Assembly (NCBI GenBank): GCA_019637105.1
Contig: JAHBWF010000007.1
Location: 41,552 to 105,551, forward strand
Source of the DNA: Labilithrix sp.
GTDB taxonomy: Bacteria; Myxococcota_A; Polyangia; Polyangiales; Polyangiaceae
Reading direction: 5' to 3'
DNA length: 64,000 nucleotides
Shown one piece after another: positions 42,561 through 50,470 of the stretch (the first letter of the stretch is position 1; every line of letters starts with the position of its first letter). The notes beneath the pieces were generated by a model. The model searched no databases, was not told the origin of the DNA, and saw only the letters and a list, made by a program, of their open reading frames with translations. The translations under genes were made by a program, and so were the position numbers.

Positions 42561-43001
42561 TCACGAGATCCTCGGGAGCAGGTCGACGAGCTTTCCGCCC
42601 ATCATCTTCCACCCGTAGCGCGCGCCGCCGAAGTTCTGCTTCTGGTCCGGCTTGAAGCCCGTGTGCACGAGCGACAGGCGCGTGCCCGACGCCGTGGGCG
42701 TGAGCGTGAAGGTCACGACGGTGTCCATGTCGCCGACGACCCACGTGTAGCTGAGCCTCCGGTGCGCCTCGATCTCGAGCATCCGGCAGTTCACGAGGCC
42801 GTCCCAACCGGGCTGCGGCTGCGCCTTGAACGTGAACGCCGCCCCCGGCTCGAGCCTGAGATCGACGACGGGCAGGAGCCACTCCACGAGCAGCGTCGGG
42901 TCGGTGAGCGCGCGCCACACTTTGTCCGGCGGGTGCTGCAAATCGAGCTCGAACGAGAGGGTTTCCGTCTGCGCTTTTGCGGTCTTGTCGGAGAGCGTCA
43001 T
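42561..43001 (-). CDS. SRPBCC/AHSA1-family protein
   Basis: The 146-residue protein has the START-like fold of AHSA1 family members: LDLQHPPDKVWRALTDP, then LEIEAHRRLSYTW and a late FTLTPTASGTRLSLVHTGF. Proteins of this type bind hydrophobic small molecules. It overlaps the ArsR-type regulator gene by four bases (ATGA). The ArsR-SRPBCC pair is a very common two-gene unit in which the regulator controls itself and its partner. The function of the pair is not generally known. Confidence 0.9.
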   Translation of the reverse strand: MTLSDKTAKAQTETLSFELDLQHPPDKVWRALTDPTLLVEWLLPVVDLRLEPGAAFTFKAQPQPGWDGLVNCRMLEIEAHRRLSYTWVVGDMDTVVTFTLTPTASGTRLSLVHTGFKPDQKQNFGGARYGWKMMGGKLVDLLPRIS

Positions 43002-43327
43002 GGATCCATTTTCTCCAGCAGTCGTTCGAGGCGATCGACGCGCTCGGTCCAGAAGGCGCGGTAGTGCGCGATCCAGTCGATGAGCGGCTTCATCCCGCGC
43101 GGCTCCACCCGGTAGTAGACGCAGCGCCCCGCGCGCCGGCCGTTCACCAGGCCGGCGTCCTTCAACGCGGCGAGGTGCTGCGAGACCGCCGGCTGCGAGA
43201 TGTCGAAGCGCGCCGTGAGGTCCTTCACCGCCGCTTCCCCGCGCGTGAGCGACTCGAAGATCGCCCGGCGGCTGGGATCCGCCAGCGCCTGGAAGATCTT
43301 GTTCTCGGCCGCCGCCACGCTCTGCAT
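42998..43327 (-). CDS. ArsR-family transcriptional regulator
   Basis: The 109-residue winged-helix protein has FQALADPSRRAIFESL and the recognition helix ISQPAVSQHLAALKDAGLV (43-61). It lacks the CxC metal-binding motif of ArsR/SmtB, so it probably senses something other than a thiophilic metal. I chose ATG 43327 because the next upstream start, GTG 43348, lies inside the spacer of the promoter. With that promoter, transcription would start at or next to the ATG, so the mRNA may be leaderless. Followed by an overlapping SRPBCC gene. Confidence 0.9.
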   Translation of the reverse strand: MQSVAAAENKIFQALADPSRRAIFESLTRGEAAVKDLTARFDISQPAVSQHLAALKDAGLVNGRRAGRCVYYRVEPRGMKPLIDWIAHYRAFWTERVDRLERLLEKMDP

Positions 43328-43333
43328 GCTCAA

Positions 43334-43362
43334 CTCATAAGCCAACACTTATCGATTGTCAA
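43334..43362 (-). promoter_or_regulatory. Promoter with ArsR-type operator
   Basis: On the minus strand, a consensus -35 TTGACA (43357-43362), a 17-base spacer and -10 TATGAG (43334-43339) precede the ArsR start. The inverted repeat ATAAG-N6-CTTAT (43337-43352) spans the spacer and -10 and is the probable autoregulatory operator. Predicted transcription start is at about 43327, the A of the ATG. Confidence 0.65.
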
Positions 43363-43571
43363 CCGCGCAGAGGGCGGCGCCCGGGATCGCGGAACGTGGC
43401 CAGCAGCCTCCCTCCGATCCGTGCAGCGTTCAGCTCACGGCGTCGACGTTCACCGCTTCACGGCTCCGTCGAACGAAGGGTTGGGAGCTTCGAAGCCATG
43501 ACACCCGCGACTACGCCCGTTCAAGCAGCGCGTTGCGCTCGAACTGGAGAGCACGAAGAAAGGACGCGTGA

Positions 43572-43790
43572 TACACGTGCTCGAAGAGCGCGCGAATTGC
43601 CGCCGTCGTCGCCGTAACGTGGATACTGTTCGCGGGGGCCGCGAATGTCGTCCTTTACGGGTCCCCCCTCCACCGGTTCGGCGGCGTCGAATACCTCCCT
43701 CGAGTCATCGTGCTGAAGGTCTCAGGCGTTTGGGGCGCTTGGGGAGCGGCAGTGGCGACCTCTTTTCGTCGTAGCGGGCCACTTCCATGA
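43572..43790 (+). pseudogene. Possible decayed small membrane protein gene
   Basis: After a stop at 43569 a 72-codon frame reads as a plausible protein with the hydrophobic stretch IAAVVAVTWILFAGAANVV, then LHRFGGVEYLPRVIVLK and a short basic tail. It has no ATG, GTG or TTG near its beginning, and a neighbouring frame (from GTG 43568) supplies a start, so one frameshift would link them. This suggests a broken gene, or a chance frame in DNA that is less GC-biased than elsewhere. Confidence 0.3.
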
Positions 43791-43797
43791 TCGGGTC

Positions 43798-43950
43798 ATG
43801 TCCACGACGACCGACCCGTCACCTGGGAACGCTGAATTGCGACGACCGCACTCACGCGCCAAGTCGGCACTCATCGCAGCCTTGGCTGTTCCCGTGCTGT
43901 ATGTCCCCGTGAGTGCGCTCGCGCTCTCGAGCGCAGGCTTGGTCGCTTGA
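43798..43950 (+). CDS. Small hydrophobic protein, unrecognised
   Basis: A 50-residue frame with a polar N-terminus (MSTTTDPSPGNAELRRPHSR) and one membrane segment (ALIAALAVPVLYVPVSALAL). There is no convincing ribosome site. It begins just after the preceding open frame ends. Could be real or a remnant of the same decayed locus. The stretch from here to 44229 shows no gene I can support. Confidence 0.35.
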   Translation: MSTTTDPSPGNAELRRPHSRAKSALIAALAVPVLYVPVSALALSSAGLVA

Positions 43951-44229
43951 GGCTGGCTAAGAATTCCGCCGCGCGACTTCCTCGACCCCATCGAGACAGC
44001 ACAGATTCAGCGCGGATGGCTCCTCGCCTTCGCATAGGGTGCGGCCTCTGTCCTCTACGAAGAGGTGGCGTCGTTCGTCTACTCGTGACGCGTAACGCCG
44101 TCGAATCGTCGCGGCTTCGATCATCACGCGACGCCTCCGACAGCCGCGGGGCTTCGAGTCCTCTCTCGGCGCGGCTTCGGACGGGAAGCCGCCAAGGTTG
44201 CTCGGCGCCTGGGTGTTCACGAAGTCTGG

Positions 44230-45681
44230 ATGGGATTGACCAGACGAAGCTGGCTGCTCGGAGCAGGAACGCTCCTCGCCGCCGCATGCACTCCGCGCGA
44301 TGCGCGTCGCGCTGCGCCGCGCGCCGCGCACGCGCGGAGACCGATCGTTGTGATCGGCGCGGGCCTCGCGGGCCTCGCCACTGCCCTCGAGCTCGTCGAG
44401 GCGGGGCGAGACGTGATCGTCCTCGAGGCGCAGGGGCGACCGGGTGGCAGGATCCTGACCTTGCGCGAGCCTTTCGCCGACGGTCTCCACGTGGAAGCGG
44501 GAGCGACGCACGTCGTCCGCGATCCGGATCTGCTCACGCTGCTCGCGAAGGTCGGCGTGCACGTGACCCAGCCGAAACGTACGAGCGGACTCGCGACGAT
44601 CGAGGTCAGGGACGGAATCCGAAGACGCTTCGCGCCCACCGAGGAGCCTCCTTCGCACGAACGTCTCTCCGACGAAGAGAGGAGGCTCGGATTCGTCGGG
44701 TGCCTCGAGAAGTACTTCGCCGACGTAAAGGACGTCGATCCGGCGACACCATGGCCGGCGCACGTGCTCGCGCACCACGACGCGCAGAGCGCCGCCGAAC
44801 TGCTGCTCCAGAGGGGCGCCTCCCAGGGCTACGTCGATGCATTCGGATTCACCGCCGAAGAGCTATCGACCGTGTCGGGAGCGTTCGTCCTCCGCGAGAT
44901 GGCTGGCGTCTTCCGTGACATGGCGCTTCCAAGAGACGGGCGGATCGAGGGTGGAGCGGATCGCCTGCCGATCGCGCTTGCCGGACGGCTCGGTACGCGC
45001 GTTCGGTATCATGCCGTCGTCAAGCGCATCGAGCGCGGCGAACGGGGCGTGCGCGTCACCTTCCTCGAGCGAGGCTCGCTGCAGGAGCTCGAGGCCGCGC
45101 GCGTCGTGTGCGCGATACCGTACTCGGTCCTGCGATCCATGGAGGTGTCGCCTCCGTTCTCCCCCGGGAAGGCCAAGGTCATCCGCGAACTACGAATGGT
45201 CTCCACAGTGCGCATGTTTGCCGAGATCAACTCGCGAATCTGGGAGGTGCGAGGCGAATCCGGAGACGCCGAGACCGATCTCCCCGTAGGCGTGGTGCGC
45301 GACGAGACGAAGTTTCAGCCGGGCAAACGTGGCGTGCTCGGCGCCTACGTCTCGGGTGATCGAGCACGACGGATCGGTCCCTTGACCGAAGCGCAACGAC
45401 TGCAGCTCTTCCTCGATGCCGCTGACGCTGTCCACCCGGGGGCGAAGGCGCGCTACGTGCGTGGGATCACTCATTCCTGGGACGAAGATCCGTTCGCTCG
45501 GGGCGCTCACGCGTGGTTCGCCCCCGGCGAGATGAGCGCGTTCGGACCGTTCCTCGCGGGTGCGGAAGGCCGGGTGCATTTCGCGGGGGATCACACGTCG
45601 CATCGACCAGGATGGATGCACGGCGCCCTTGCGAGTGCCAAGCGCGCTGCGCGCGAGGTGCTCGCAGGCACGGACGTTTAG
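44230..45681 (+). CDS. Tat-exported flavin amine oxidase-family lipoprotein
   Basis: The 483-residue protein begins TRRSWLLGAGTLLAAAC, a twin-arginine signal ending in a lipobox cysteine (C20), so it is probably exported folded with FAD and lipid-anchored. The dinucleotide motif GAGLAGLATALELVEAGRDV starts at residue 43, followed by EAQGRPGGR. The C-terminal FAD contact VHFAGDHTSHRPGWMHGALASA is clear. It resembles monoamine oxidases and phytoene desaturase-like proteins. The codons here are a little less GC-biased than in the flanks. The substrate is unknown. Confidence 0.88.
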   Translation: MGLTRRSWLLGAGTLLAAACTPRDARRAAPRAAHARRPIVVIGAGLAGLATALELVEAGRDVIVLEAQGRPGGRILTLREPFADGLHVEAGATHVVRDPDLLTLLAKVGVHVTQPKRTSGLATIEVRDGIRRRFAPTEEPPSHERLSDEERRLGFVGCLEKYFADVKDVDPATPWPAHVLAHHDAQSAAELLLQRGASQGYVDAFGFTAEELSTVSGAFVLREMAGVFRDMALPRDGRIEGGADRLPIALAGRLGTRVRYHAVVKRIERGERGVRVTFLERGSLQELEAARVVCAIPYSVLRSMEVSPPFSPGKAKVIRELRMVSTVRMFAEINSRIWEVRGESGDAETDLPVGVVRDETKFQPGKRGVLGAYVSGDRARRIGPLTEAQRLQLFLDAADAVHPGAKARYVRGITHSWDEDPFARGAHAWFAPGEMSAFGPFLAGAEGRVHFAGDHTSHRPGWMHGALASAKRAAREVLAGTDV

Positions 45682-45984
45682 CCCGGCATCACGGGTGACA
45701 AGGCGCGCGACGCTCCAGCGCCCCGAGTCGAGGCGATTGCGCGTGCCGCAGGTTGAACCCGCGGGTGAGCTTTGTTGGACCGACATCCGGTACCGCGCTC
45801 TCTGCCCCCGACAGGCCCGACGCCGCGCGTCGTCGCGGACGGACCCTTCGGACGGTTGGCCACGCCGCCGCGGGACGCACAGAAAATGGGGCGAGCGCCT
45901 CGACAAAGTCCGATCCGCGATGTAGGGAAACGTCCCCTGTAGAAGAGCTAGCCACGCTCTTCCTCGCGGAGGCCAAGGGTTCCA
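45682..45984. other. Intergenic stretch without a recognised gene
   Basis: About 300 bases between two lipoprotein genes on the same strand. Open frames in it are short and arginine-rich. No strong hairpin or promoter pattern was recognised. Confidence 0.4.
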
Positions 45985-46725
45985 GTGAAGAAGCTCCTCA
46001 TCGCACTGTTCGTGGGCGTGCCGCTGGTCGGCTGCACCGAGAAGATCATCGTCAAGAAGGCCCCCGCGGCCGCCACTCCGGAGGACGCGACCGACGCGGA
46101 TCCCGACGAGTCCACGGACGGTACGGAGTCCGAGCCGGACGCGACGAACGACGACGAGGATGGGCCCGCGGCCTCCAAGGCCCCGGAGGATCGCTGCCTC
46201 GACGGGCAGGACATGGACGCGGCCGACGTCGACGTGAGCGCGTGCCCCGAGATCCCGTCCATCCCCGCGGACGCGCCGCTCGGAGAGGCCAAGATCAGCC
46301 TCGGCGCGTGGGAGATCGGCACGACCGCCGACGGCGAGACCTACAAATACGGCACGCTCTCCGCGCCGGGCACGAACCCGCGCGTCCTGAGCTACGACGG
46401 TGGCTCGGTGGCGGTCAACGCCGAGAACCTGGAGTGCTGGGCCAAGGGGTACTACCGCCTTCGCAAGATGCTCCAGGACGCTCCAGCCGAGTACGTGGCG
46501 CTACGCAAGGCGGGCTTCCAGTATCGGTTTTTCCAGTTCCAGTCGGACCTCCGCAACGGCCCCACCGGATACAAGAAGATCTCTTCGTTCCAAGATCACC
46601 TCGTGAAGTGGGTCACCGTGATCAACGCCCAGGGCGTCTGCGAGCAGCCCACGCTGACCAAGTTCCGAGAGTACGCGAAGAGCGAGCTCACGCGGCGGGG
46701 CATCCCGCAGCCCGGCGCGAACTGA
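45985..46725 (+). CDS. Lipoprotein of unknown function
   Basis: The 246-residue protein has a clean lipoprotein signal (MKKLLIALFVGVPLVGC, C17), a 45-residue acidic linker rich in D, E and T, and a globular C-terminal half with four cysteines (CLDG, SACPE, LECW, GVCEQ) likely paired as disulphides. The start is a GTG at 45985. No domain recognised. Such acidic-linker lipoproteins are typical of myxobacterial surfaces. The following gene is convergent, 84 bases away. Confidence 0.7.
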   Translation: MKKLLIALFVGVPLVGCTEKIIVKKAPAAATPEDATDADPDESTDGTESEPDATNDDEDGPAASKAPEDRCLDGQDMDAADVDVSACPEIPSIPADAPLGEAKISLGAWEIGTTADGETYKYGTLSAPGTNPRVLSYDGGSVAVNAENLECWAKGYYRLRKMLQDAPAEYVALRKAGFQYRFFQFQSDLRNGPTGYKKISSFQDHLVKWVTVINAQGVCEQPTLTKFREYAKSELTRRGIPQPGAN

Positions 46726-46809
46726 CCTCGCGTTGCGCTCGAGGCGCGGGAGTCTCTCGGCCCGGACCGAGAGGCTCCCGTCGTCTGCCGTCGGGGGCCC
46801 GCGCGTGAG

Positions 46810-48306
46810 CTACGCCGCGGTCGGCGGGCCGAACCACCGGGTCAGGGCGTCTCGAAGCCCCCGGTCCGATCCGTCTCCGACCCACGCGACGTACCCGTCC
46901 GGTCGAATCAAGACGGCGGCGGGAGCCGGGACCGCGCCGAGCACCGGGAGCTCCCACGCGCCGGCGTATCGAGCCTCGACCCGGCGCACCCGATCCGCCC
47001 ATGGAGCGACGTCCAGAGCGCCGCGCTCACCGAGGTCGAGCAGCACCGGCCGGGCGTCGTGCAGCAGGGAGAACGCTCGCCGCGGACCGCCTCCGGTGAC
47101 CAGATCGAGATCGGGCATGCGACGCCCGAGCAGCGGGTGGCCCTCACCGAGATCGTAGCGAACGTCGAGGCCCGACATCATCGCGCCGTATCGCTTGCGC
47201 GGCTCGTCCATCTGCAGCAGCTCGGACACGTTCTCGCGCAGGGCCTCCGTGCGATCGTCCCCGCGGCCGAGCGCGGTTTGCGCCATGGTGAGGCGGAGCA
47301 CGCGCGCACCGACGGGATGCCGCTCGGCGTGGTAGGTGTCGAGGAGGCTGTCGGGCGATGTCCCTTGGACCACCTGGGCGAGCTTCCAGCCCAAGTTCAC
47401 GGCGTCCTGAACGCCGATGTTGAGCCCCTGCCCGCCCGAGGGGGCGTGCACGTGCGCCGCGTCGCCGGCCAAGAGGACCCGTCGATCTCGGTAGGACGCC
47501 GCCTGCCGAGCCATGTCGGTGAACCTGGACAGCCAGCTCGGGTCACGGACACCGAAGTCCGTCCCGTAGACGGCGATGAGCGCCTCGCGGAGATCGCCCA
47601 GCGTCGGCTCGTCGCCCCGACCGACGCGCGGCTCGACCAACACGACGCGCGCGCGCTTCCCGTCCCCCAGCTTGCCCAGAGCGTTGACGCCCTTCTCGCC
47701 GCGGCGGACGCCCCGCGCGGGCTCTTCGGCCACCTCGACCTCGGCGATCAGGTAGCTGGTCGACGCGTCCCACCCCGGGAAGTCGATGCCGGCCACCTTG
47801 CGAACCAGGCTGCGGCCCCCGTCGCACCCGACGAGATACGCCGCGCGCAACGATCGGCCGTCGGACAGCTCGACGTCGACGCCGGCGTCGTCCTGCGCAA
47901 AGCCCGTCACCTCGCGTCCGCGATAGATCGTCGCCGGCAGCTCGCCGAGCCAGTCGGCCAGGATGCGCTCGAAGCGCTCTTGCCAGAGCCCGAGCCCGTA
48001 GTTGTGGCGCGTCGGGAAGTCGCTGATGTCGAGGGGGATGAACGAGAAGCCCGCGACCTGACCGACCCGTCCTTGCGAGAGGAAGCGATCGGCGACGCCC
48101 CGCTGATCGAGCACCTCGATCGTGCGTGCGTGCAGACCGCCGGAGCGCGAGCCGGCGAGGTCCTGGCTCTCGCGTCGCTCGACGACGGCGACGTCGACGC
48201 GCGAGAGCGCCAGCTCGGCCGCCAACATCATGCCCGTCGGGCCTCCTCCGGCGATCACCACCGCGTGATCCGCGGGCGTCACACTGCGTCCGGATTCGTC
48301 GTGCAT
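46810..48306 (-). CDS. FAD-dependent aromatic-ring monooxygenase (PheA/TfdB/PgaE-like)
   Basis: The 498-residue protein belongs to group A flavoprotein hydroxylases: GGGPTGMMLAAELAL (FAD dinucleotide site), YLVGCDGGRS (DG motif) and LLAGDAAHVHAPSGGQGLN (GD motif). A C-terminal thioredoxin-like domain (about residue 390 on, with LLDLGERGAL) matches polyketide-tailoring hydroxylases such as PgaE/RdmE and phenol hydroxylases. It uses NAD(P)H and O2 to hydroxylate an aromatic compound. The ATG at 48306 has AGGAGGAGG upstream. There is no polyketide cluster nearby, so detoxification or catabolism is as likely. Confidence 0.9.
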   Translation of the reverse strand: MHDESGRSVTPADHAVVIAGGGPTGMMLAAELALSRVDVAVVERRESQDLAGSRSGGLHARTIEVLDQRGVADRFLSQGRVGQVAGFSFIPLDISDFPTRHNYGLGLWQERFERILADWLGELPATIYRGREVTGFAQDDAGVDVELSDGRSLRAAYLVGCDGGRSLVRKVAGIDFPGWDASTSYLIAEVEVAEEPARGVRRGEKGVNALGKLGDGKRARVVLVEPRVGRGDEPTLGDLREALIAVYGTDFGVRDPSWLSRFTDMARQAASYRDRRVLLAGDAAHVHAPSGGQGLNIGVQDAVNLGWKLAQVVQGTSPDSLLDTYHAERHPVGARVLRLTMAQTALGRGDDRTEALRENVSELLQMDEPRKRYGAMMSGLDVRYDLGEGHPLLGRRMPDLDLVTGGGPRRAFSLLHDARPVLLDLGERGALDVAPWADRVRRVEARYAGAWELPVLGAVPAPAAVLIRPDGYVAWVGDGSDRGLRDALTRWFGPPTAA

Positions 48307-48641
48307 TTCGAGCCTCCTCCTGCACGTCCTCGCGTGCGGCCGCTGAATGTGCGGCACGACCCGGGGCTTGCCGCAAGCCCCCGGCTCTGGCATAGATTGG
48401 GAGTGAGAGGAGCGCCGGACGCGCTCCTCTTCTCGTTCCATGGCGCGGCCTCTTCGCGAACGGCGCCGCGCCGAATTCGATGCGACCGGGGACTCGACCT
48501 CGAGCCGGCGCCTTCGACGTCACTCGCGCCGTGATCGCGCCCCCGCGTCGGCTCCGACACCGCCCTCGGCCGCGCGCTCGAGCGCGAGGTCGGCGCGCGC
48601 GCCTCGGACCGCTCTCGATCGACCTCTGCTACGTTGGACGA
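48307..48641. other. Non-coding stretch with two strong hairpins
   Basis: GGGGCTTG/CAAGCCCC (48363-48370 and 48374-48381) and AGAGGAGCG/CGCTCCTCT (48406-48414 and 48422-48430) form stems upstream of the monooxygenase gene, which reads away from them. They could be leader structures or operators for that gene. The arginine-rich frames here are shadows. Confidence 0.45.
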
Positions 48642-48788
48642 ATGCGTCTTCTTGCTTGGTTGATCGCGGCGTTCACCGCGGCCTCCGTGTCGTGTGTGGT
48701 CTACGGCGAAAGCAGGAACGAGAGCGACGCCGTCGGGGACGCGGGCCGCGAGCCCTCGACCGAGGGGGACGACGCGCGCCCGTACTGA
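48642..48788 (+). CDS. Small exported peptide with lipoprotein-like signal
   Basis: A 48-residue product with hydrophobic signal MRLLAWLIAAFTAASVSC and an acidic tail (ESDAVGDAGREPSTEGDDARP). The cysteine context SVSC is not a perfect lipobox. Acidic linkers after the cysteine are normal in this genome, so this may be a truncated or genuinely tiny lipoprotein. A TACGTT hexamer at about 48630 may be part of a promoter. Confidence 0.4.
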   Translation: MRLLAWLIAAFTAASVSCVVYGESRNESDAVGDAGREPSTEGDDARPY

Positions 48789-48934
48789 ACGAACCGTCCG
48801 CGCGCCGAGCCCGACACCGTGTCGTCCTCGCGGCGTGCACACCGGGCAGGCGGGGGATCGAGCGGCGACCCGCGTGAACCGCTCGAACGCGAGCCCCTTG
48901 CGTGGACGGGGGGCCCAAAGGACAATTCGGGCCG

Positions 48935-49876
48935 ATGCGCCTGCGCTCATCCGACCGTCTCGGGCGAAGTCGCCTCCGCGGGCAGCTCCCTGCCCTCCGC
49001 TTCCTCGGAGCCGCGCTCGTCGCCGCCGCCTGCGCGGCCCCGACCGCCGACGCGACCGACCTCCGGCGGGGGGCGGGCCCCACGGACGGCGCTTCGACGC
49101 CGGGAGGCCCCGGCGACGACGCCTCGACCGGCGGCGGATCGTCGGGAACCACGCCGACGCCTCCTCCGCAGCCCGGCACCGGGGACTTGAAGCCGGGCAG
49201 GACCACGGTCTCGTGGACGGCCGCCGGTCAGGCACGCAGCGTCGTGCTCATCGTCCCGTCCGCGATCACGACGCAGCAGGTGCCGCTCGTGATCGCGCTT
49301 CACGGGAACGGCGACACCGCGACGAACTTCGTGGCGACGCGCGGGCTCGAGCAGCTCGCCGAGTCGAAGGGCTTCGTCGTCGCCGCGCCGCAAGGGATCG
49401 TCCAGGACATCAGCGTCGGCGGGCAGCAGGTGAACGACGTGAGCTGGGACGCGTACCGTACGCCTTCGGCCGGCAACATCGACCTCGCGCTCCTCGAGGA
49501 GATCCAGGCAGAGCTCGTGACCCCCGGCGGTCAGATCGACGCCAAGCGGGTGATCGTGTTCGGCTACTCGCAGGGCGGCTATCTCTCCTTCCGCTACGGC
49601 ATCGACGCGTCGGCGAAGCTGGCCTGCGCGGCGGTCGTCGCCGCCGCGAACCCGCTCGGGAGCGCGTACGTCGAGAACGCGACCCGCAAGATCCCCTACG
49701 CCCTCAGCATCGGCGCGAACGACTTCGCCGTCGCCCAGGCACGCGCGGCGAAGGCCGCCCTCGAGGCCGCCGGGCACCCCCTGCAGTACCGCGAGATCGC
49801 GGGCGCCGGGCACGCACCGTTTCCGGGCAGCACGGCTGAGCCTCTCGACTACTGCTTGGAGAAGTCCTTGCCTTAA
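48935..49876 (+). CDS. Secreted esterase lipoprotein (PHB depolymerase/LpqC-like)
   Basis: The 313-residue protein has a basic N-terminus, a hydrophobic signal and a lipobox-like LVAAAC (C33), then a glycine/serine/proline linker to about residue 85. The alpha/beta hydrolase domain shows PLVIALHGNGDTATNF (oxyanion loop), the nucleophile elbow VFGYSQGGY, an aspartate in IGANDFAV and a histidine in GAGHAPFPG. This is the pattern of polyhydroxybutyrate depolymerases and feruloyl esterases. The start at 48935 was chosen because an upstream GTG at 48902 adds only 11 unlike residues. A hairpin at 49945-49979 probably ends its transcript. Confidence 0.82.
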   Translation: MRLRSSDRLGRSRLRGQLPALRFLGAALVAAACAAPTADATDLRRGAGPTDGASTPGGPGDDASTGGGSSGTTPTPPPQPGTGDLKPGRTTVSWTAAGQARSVVLIVPSAITTQQVPLVIALHGNGDTATNFVATRGLEQLAESKGFVVAAPQGIVQDISVGGQQVNDVSWDAYRTPSAGNIDLALLEEIQAELVTPGGQIDAKRVIVFGYSQGGYLSFRYGIDASAKLACAAVVAAANPLGSAYVENATRKIPYALSIGANDFAVAQARAAKAALEAAGHPLQYREIAGAGHAPFPGSTAEPLDYCLEKSLP

Positions 49877-49944
49877 GGCGCAACTCGGTTGCGCCGATCC
49901 TGGAACGTCAGGAGCCGTGAGCAGAGATCAGGCTCCTGACCGGA

Positions 49945-49979
49945 GATTCGCGCCGCTCGCCCATCGGGCGGCGCGAATC
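49945..49979. terminator. Strong hairpin downstream of the esterase gene
   Basis: A perfect 12-bp stem, GATTCGCGCCGC against GCGGCGCGAATC, with an 11-base loop. It lies 69 bases after the esterase stop and before the fluoride operon. A smaller AGGAGCC/GGCTCCT stem precedes it. No long T-tract is seen. Confidence 0.6.
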
Positions 49980-50103
49980 GGAGGCTCAGATCAACCGATC
50001 ACGGCTATAGTGCTCGCGGCGGCGCGGTGCGGGCGGGGGTCGACTCGTCGCCGCAGCGCTTTCGCGCATTGACGGCGAGGCATCCGCCTGCGAGCCTTCA
50101 GCG

Positions 50104-50192
50104 AGGGCGGTGGAGTCCGCCCACATCCGTTCGTCGCCCTCGATGGCGGCGAGCCAATGACTCCTACGGCAGTGCCATGTCGGCGCCGTAGG
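50104..50192 (+). ncRNA. Fluoride riboswitch 1 (crcB RNA)
   Basis: The RNA begins GGGCGGTGGAGTCCGCC, matching the GGCGAUGGAGUUCGCC element of the crcB motif with one change (GAUGG to GGUGG). An 8-bp stem TCGTCGCC/GGCGGCGA follows, and then CCAATGACTCCTACGG, matching the conserved 3' element (CUGAUGACUCCUAC). Just past the aptamer, CCTACGGC (50163-50170) can pair with GCCGTAGG (50185-50192), which would take away the aptamer's 3' strand; this is the likely switch. It is followed by a hairpin that hides a ribosome site and then by a CLC-F gene, the known target class of this riboswitch. Confidence 0.82.
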
Positions 50193-50196
50193 GTCC

Positions 50197-50229
50197 AAGA
50201 CCTCCGGCGCTCGACGAACCGGAGGTCTT
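50197..50229 (+). promoter_or_regulatory. Ribosome-site-sequestering hairpin downstream of riboswitch 1
   Basis: AAGACCTCCGG (50197-50207) pairs perfectly with CCGGAGGTCTT (50219-50229). The GGAGG in the right arm is the ribosome site of the GTG at 50234. This suggests control of translation rather than, or as well as, transcription. Confidence 0.65.
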
Positions 50230-50233
50230 CAAC

Positions 50234-50470
50234 GTGCTCTCCAACATCCTCGGTCGAGATCGCTCCCGGCCGGCCGCGGCCAGAGGTCGCCCGCGATCGA
50301 TCGCGCGGATCTACCGCCGTCGATCGCGCAAGGCCGGCGGTCCTTTCACGCCCACGTCCTCGCCGCAGCTCGCGCGGCGTCGGATCGAGCAGGCGCTCCG
50401 GCAGGGCGTCCTCCTCGAAGGAGTCGCGATCCGCGTCACCGGCCTCGAGGGTCGCGGAGGCGGCGCGTGA
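50234..50470 (+). CDS. Small basic protein leading the fluoride operon
   Basis: A 78-residue, arginine-rich soluble frame starting with GTG behind GGAGG and ending in a GTGA overlap with the CLC gene. Its opening (MLSNILGRD) and the later ARRRIEQALRQGVLLEGVAIR look like helices. No domain recognised. The coupling and ribosome site suggest it is translated, perhaps mainly to bring ribosomes to the CLC start. Alternatively, the CLC gene is the only real product and this is a leader peptide. Confidence 0.55.
   Translation: MLSNILGRDRSRPAAARGRPRSIARIYRRRSRKAGGPFTPTSSPQLARRRIEQALRQGVLLEGVAIRVTGLEGRGGGA

Noticed and set aside
43328-43348. GTG start at 43348 for the ArsR gene
   Set aside because: It lies inside the promoter spacer, upstream of the predicted transcription start.
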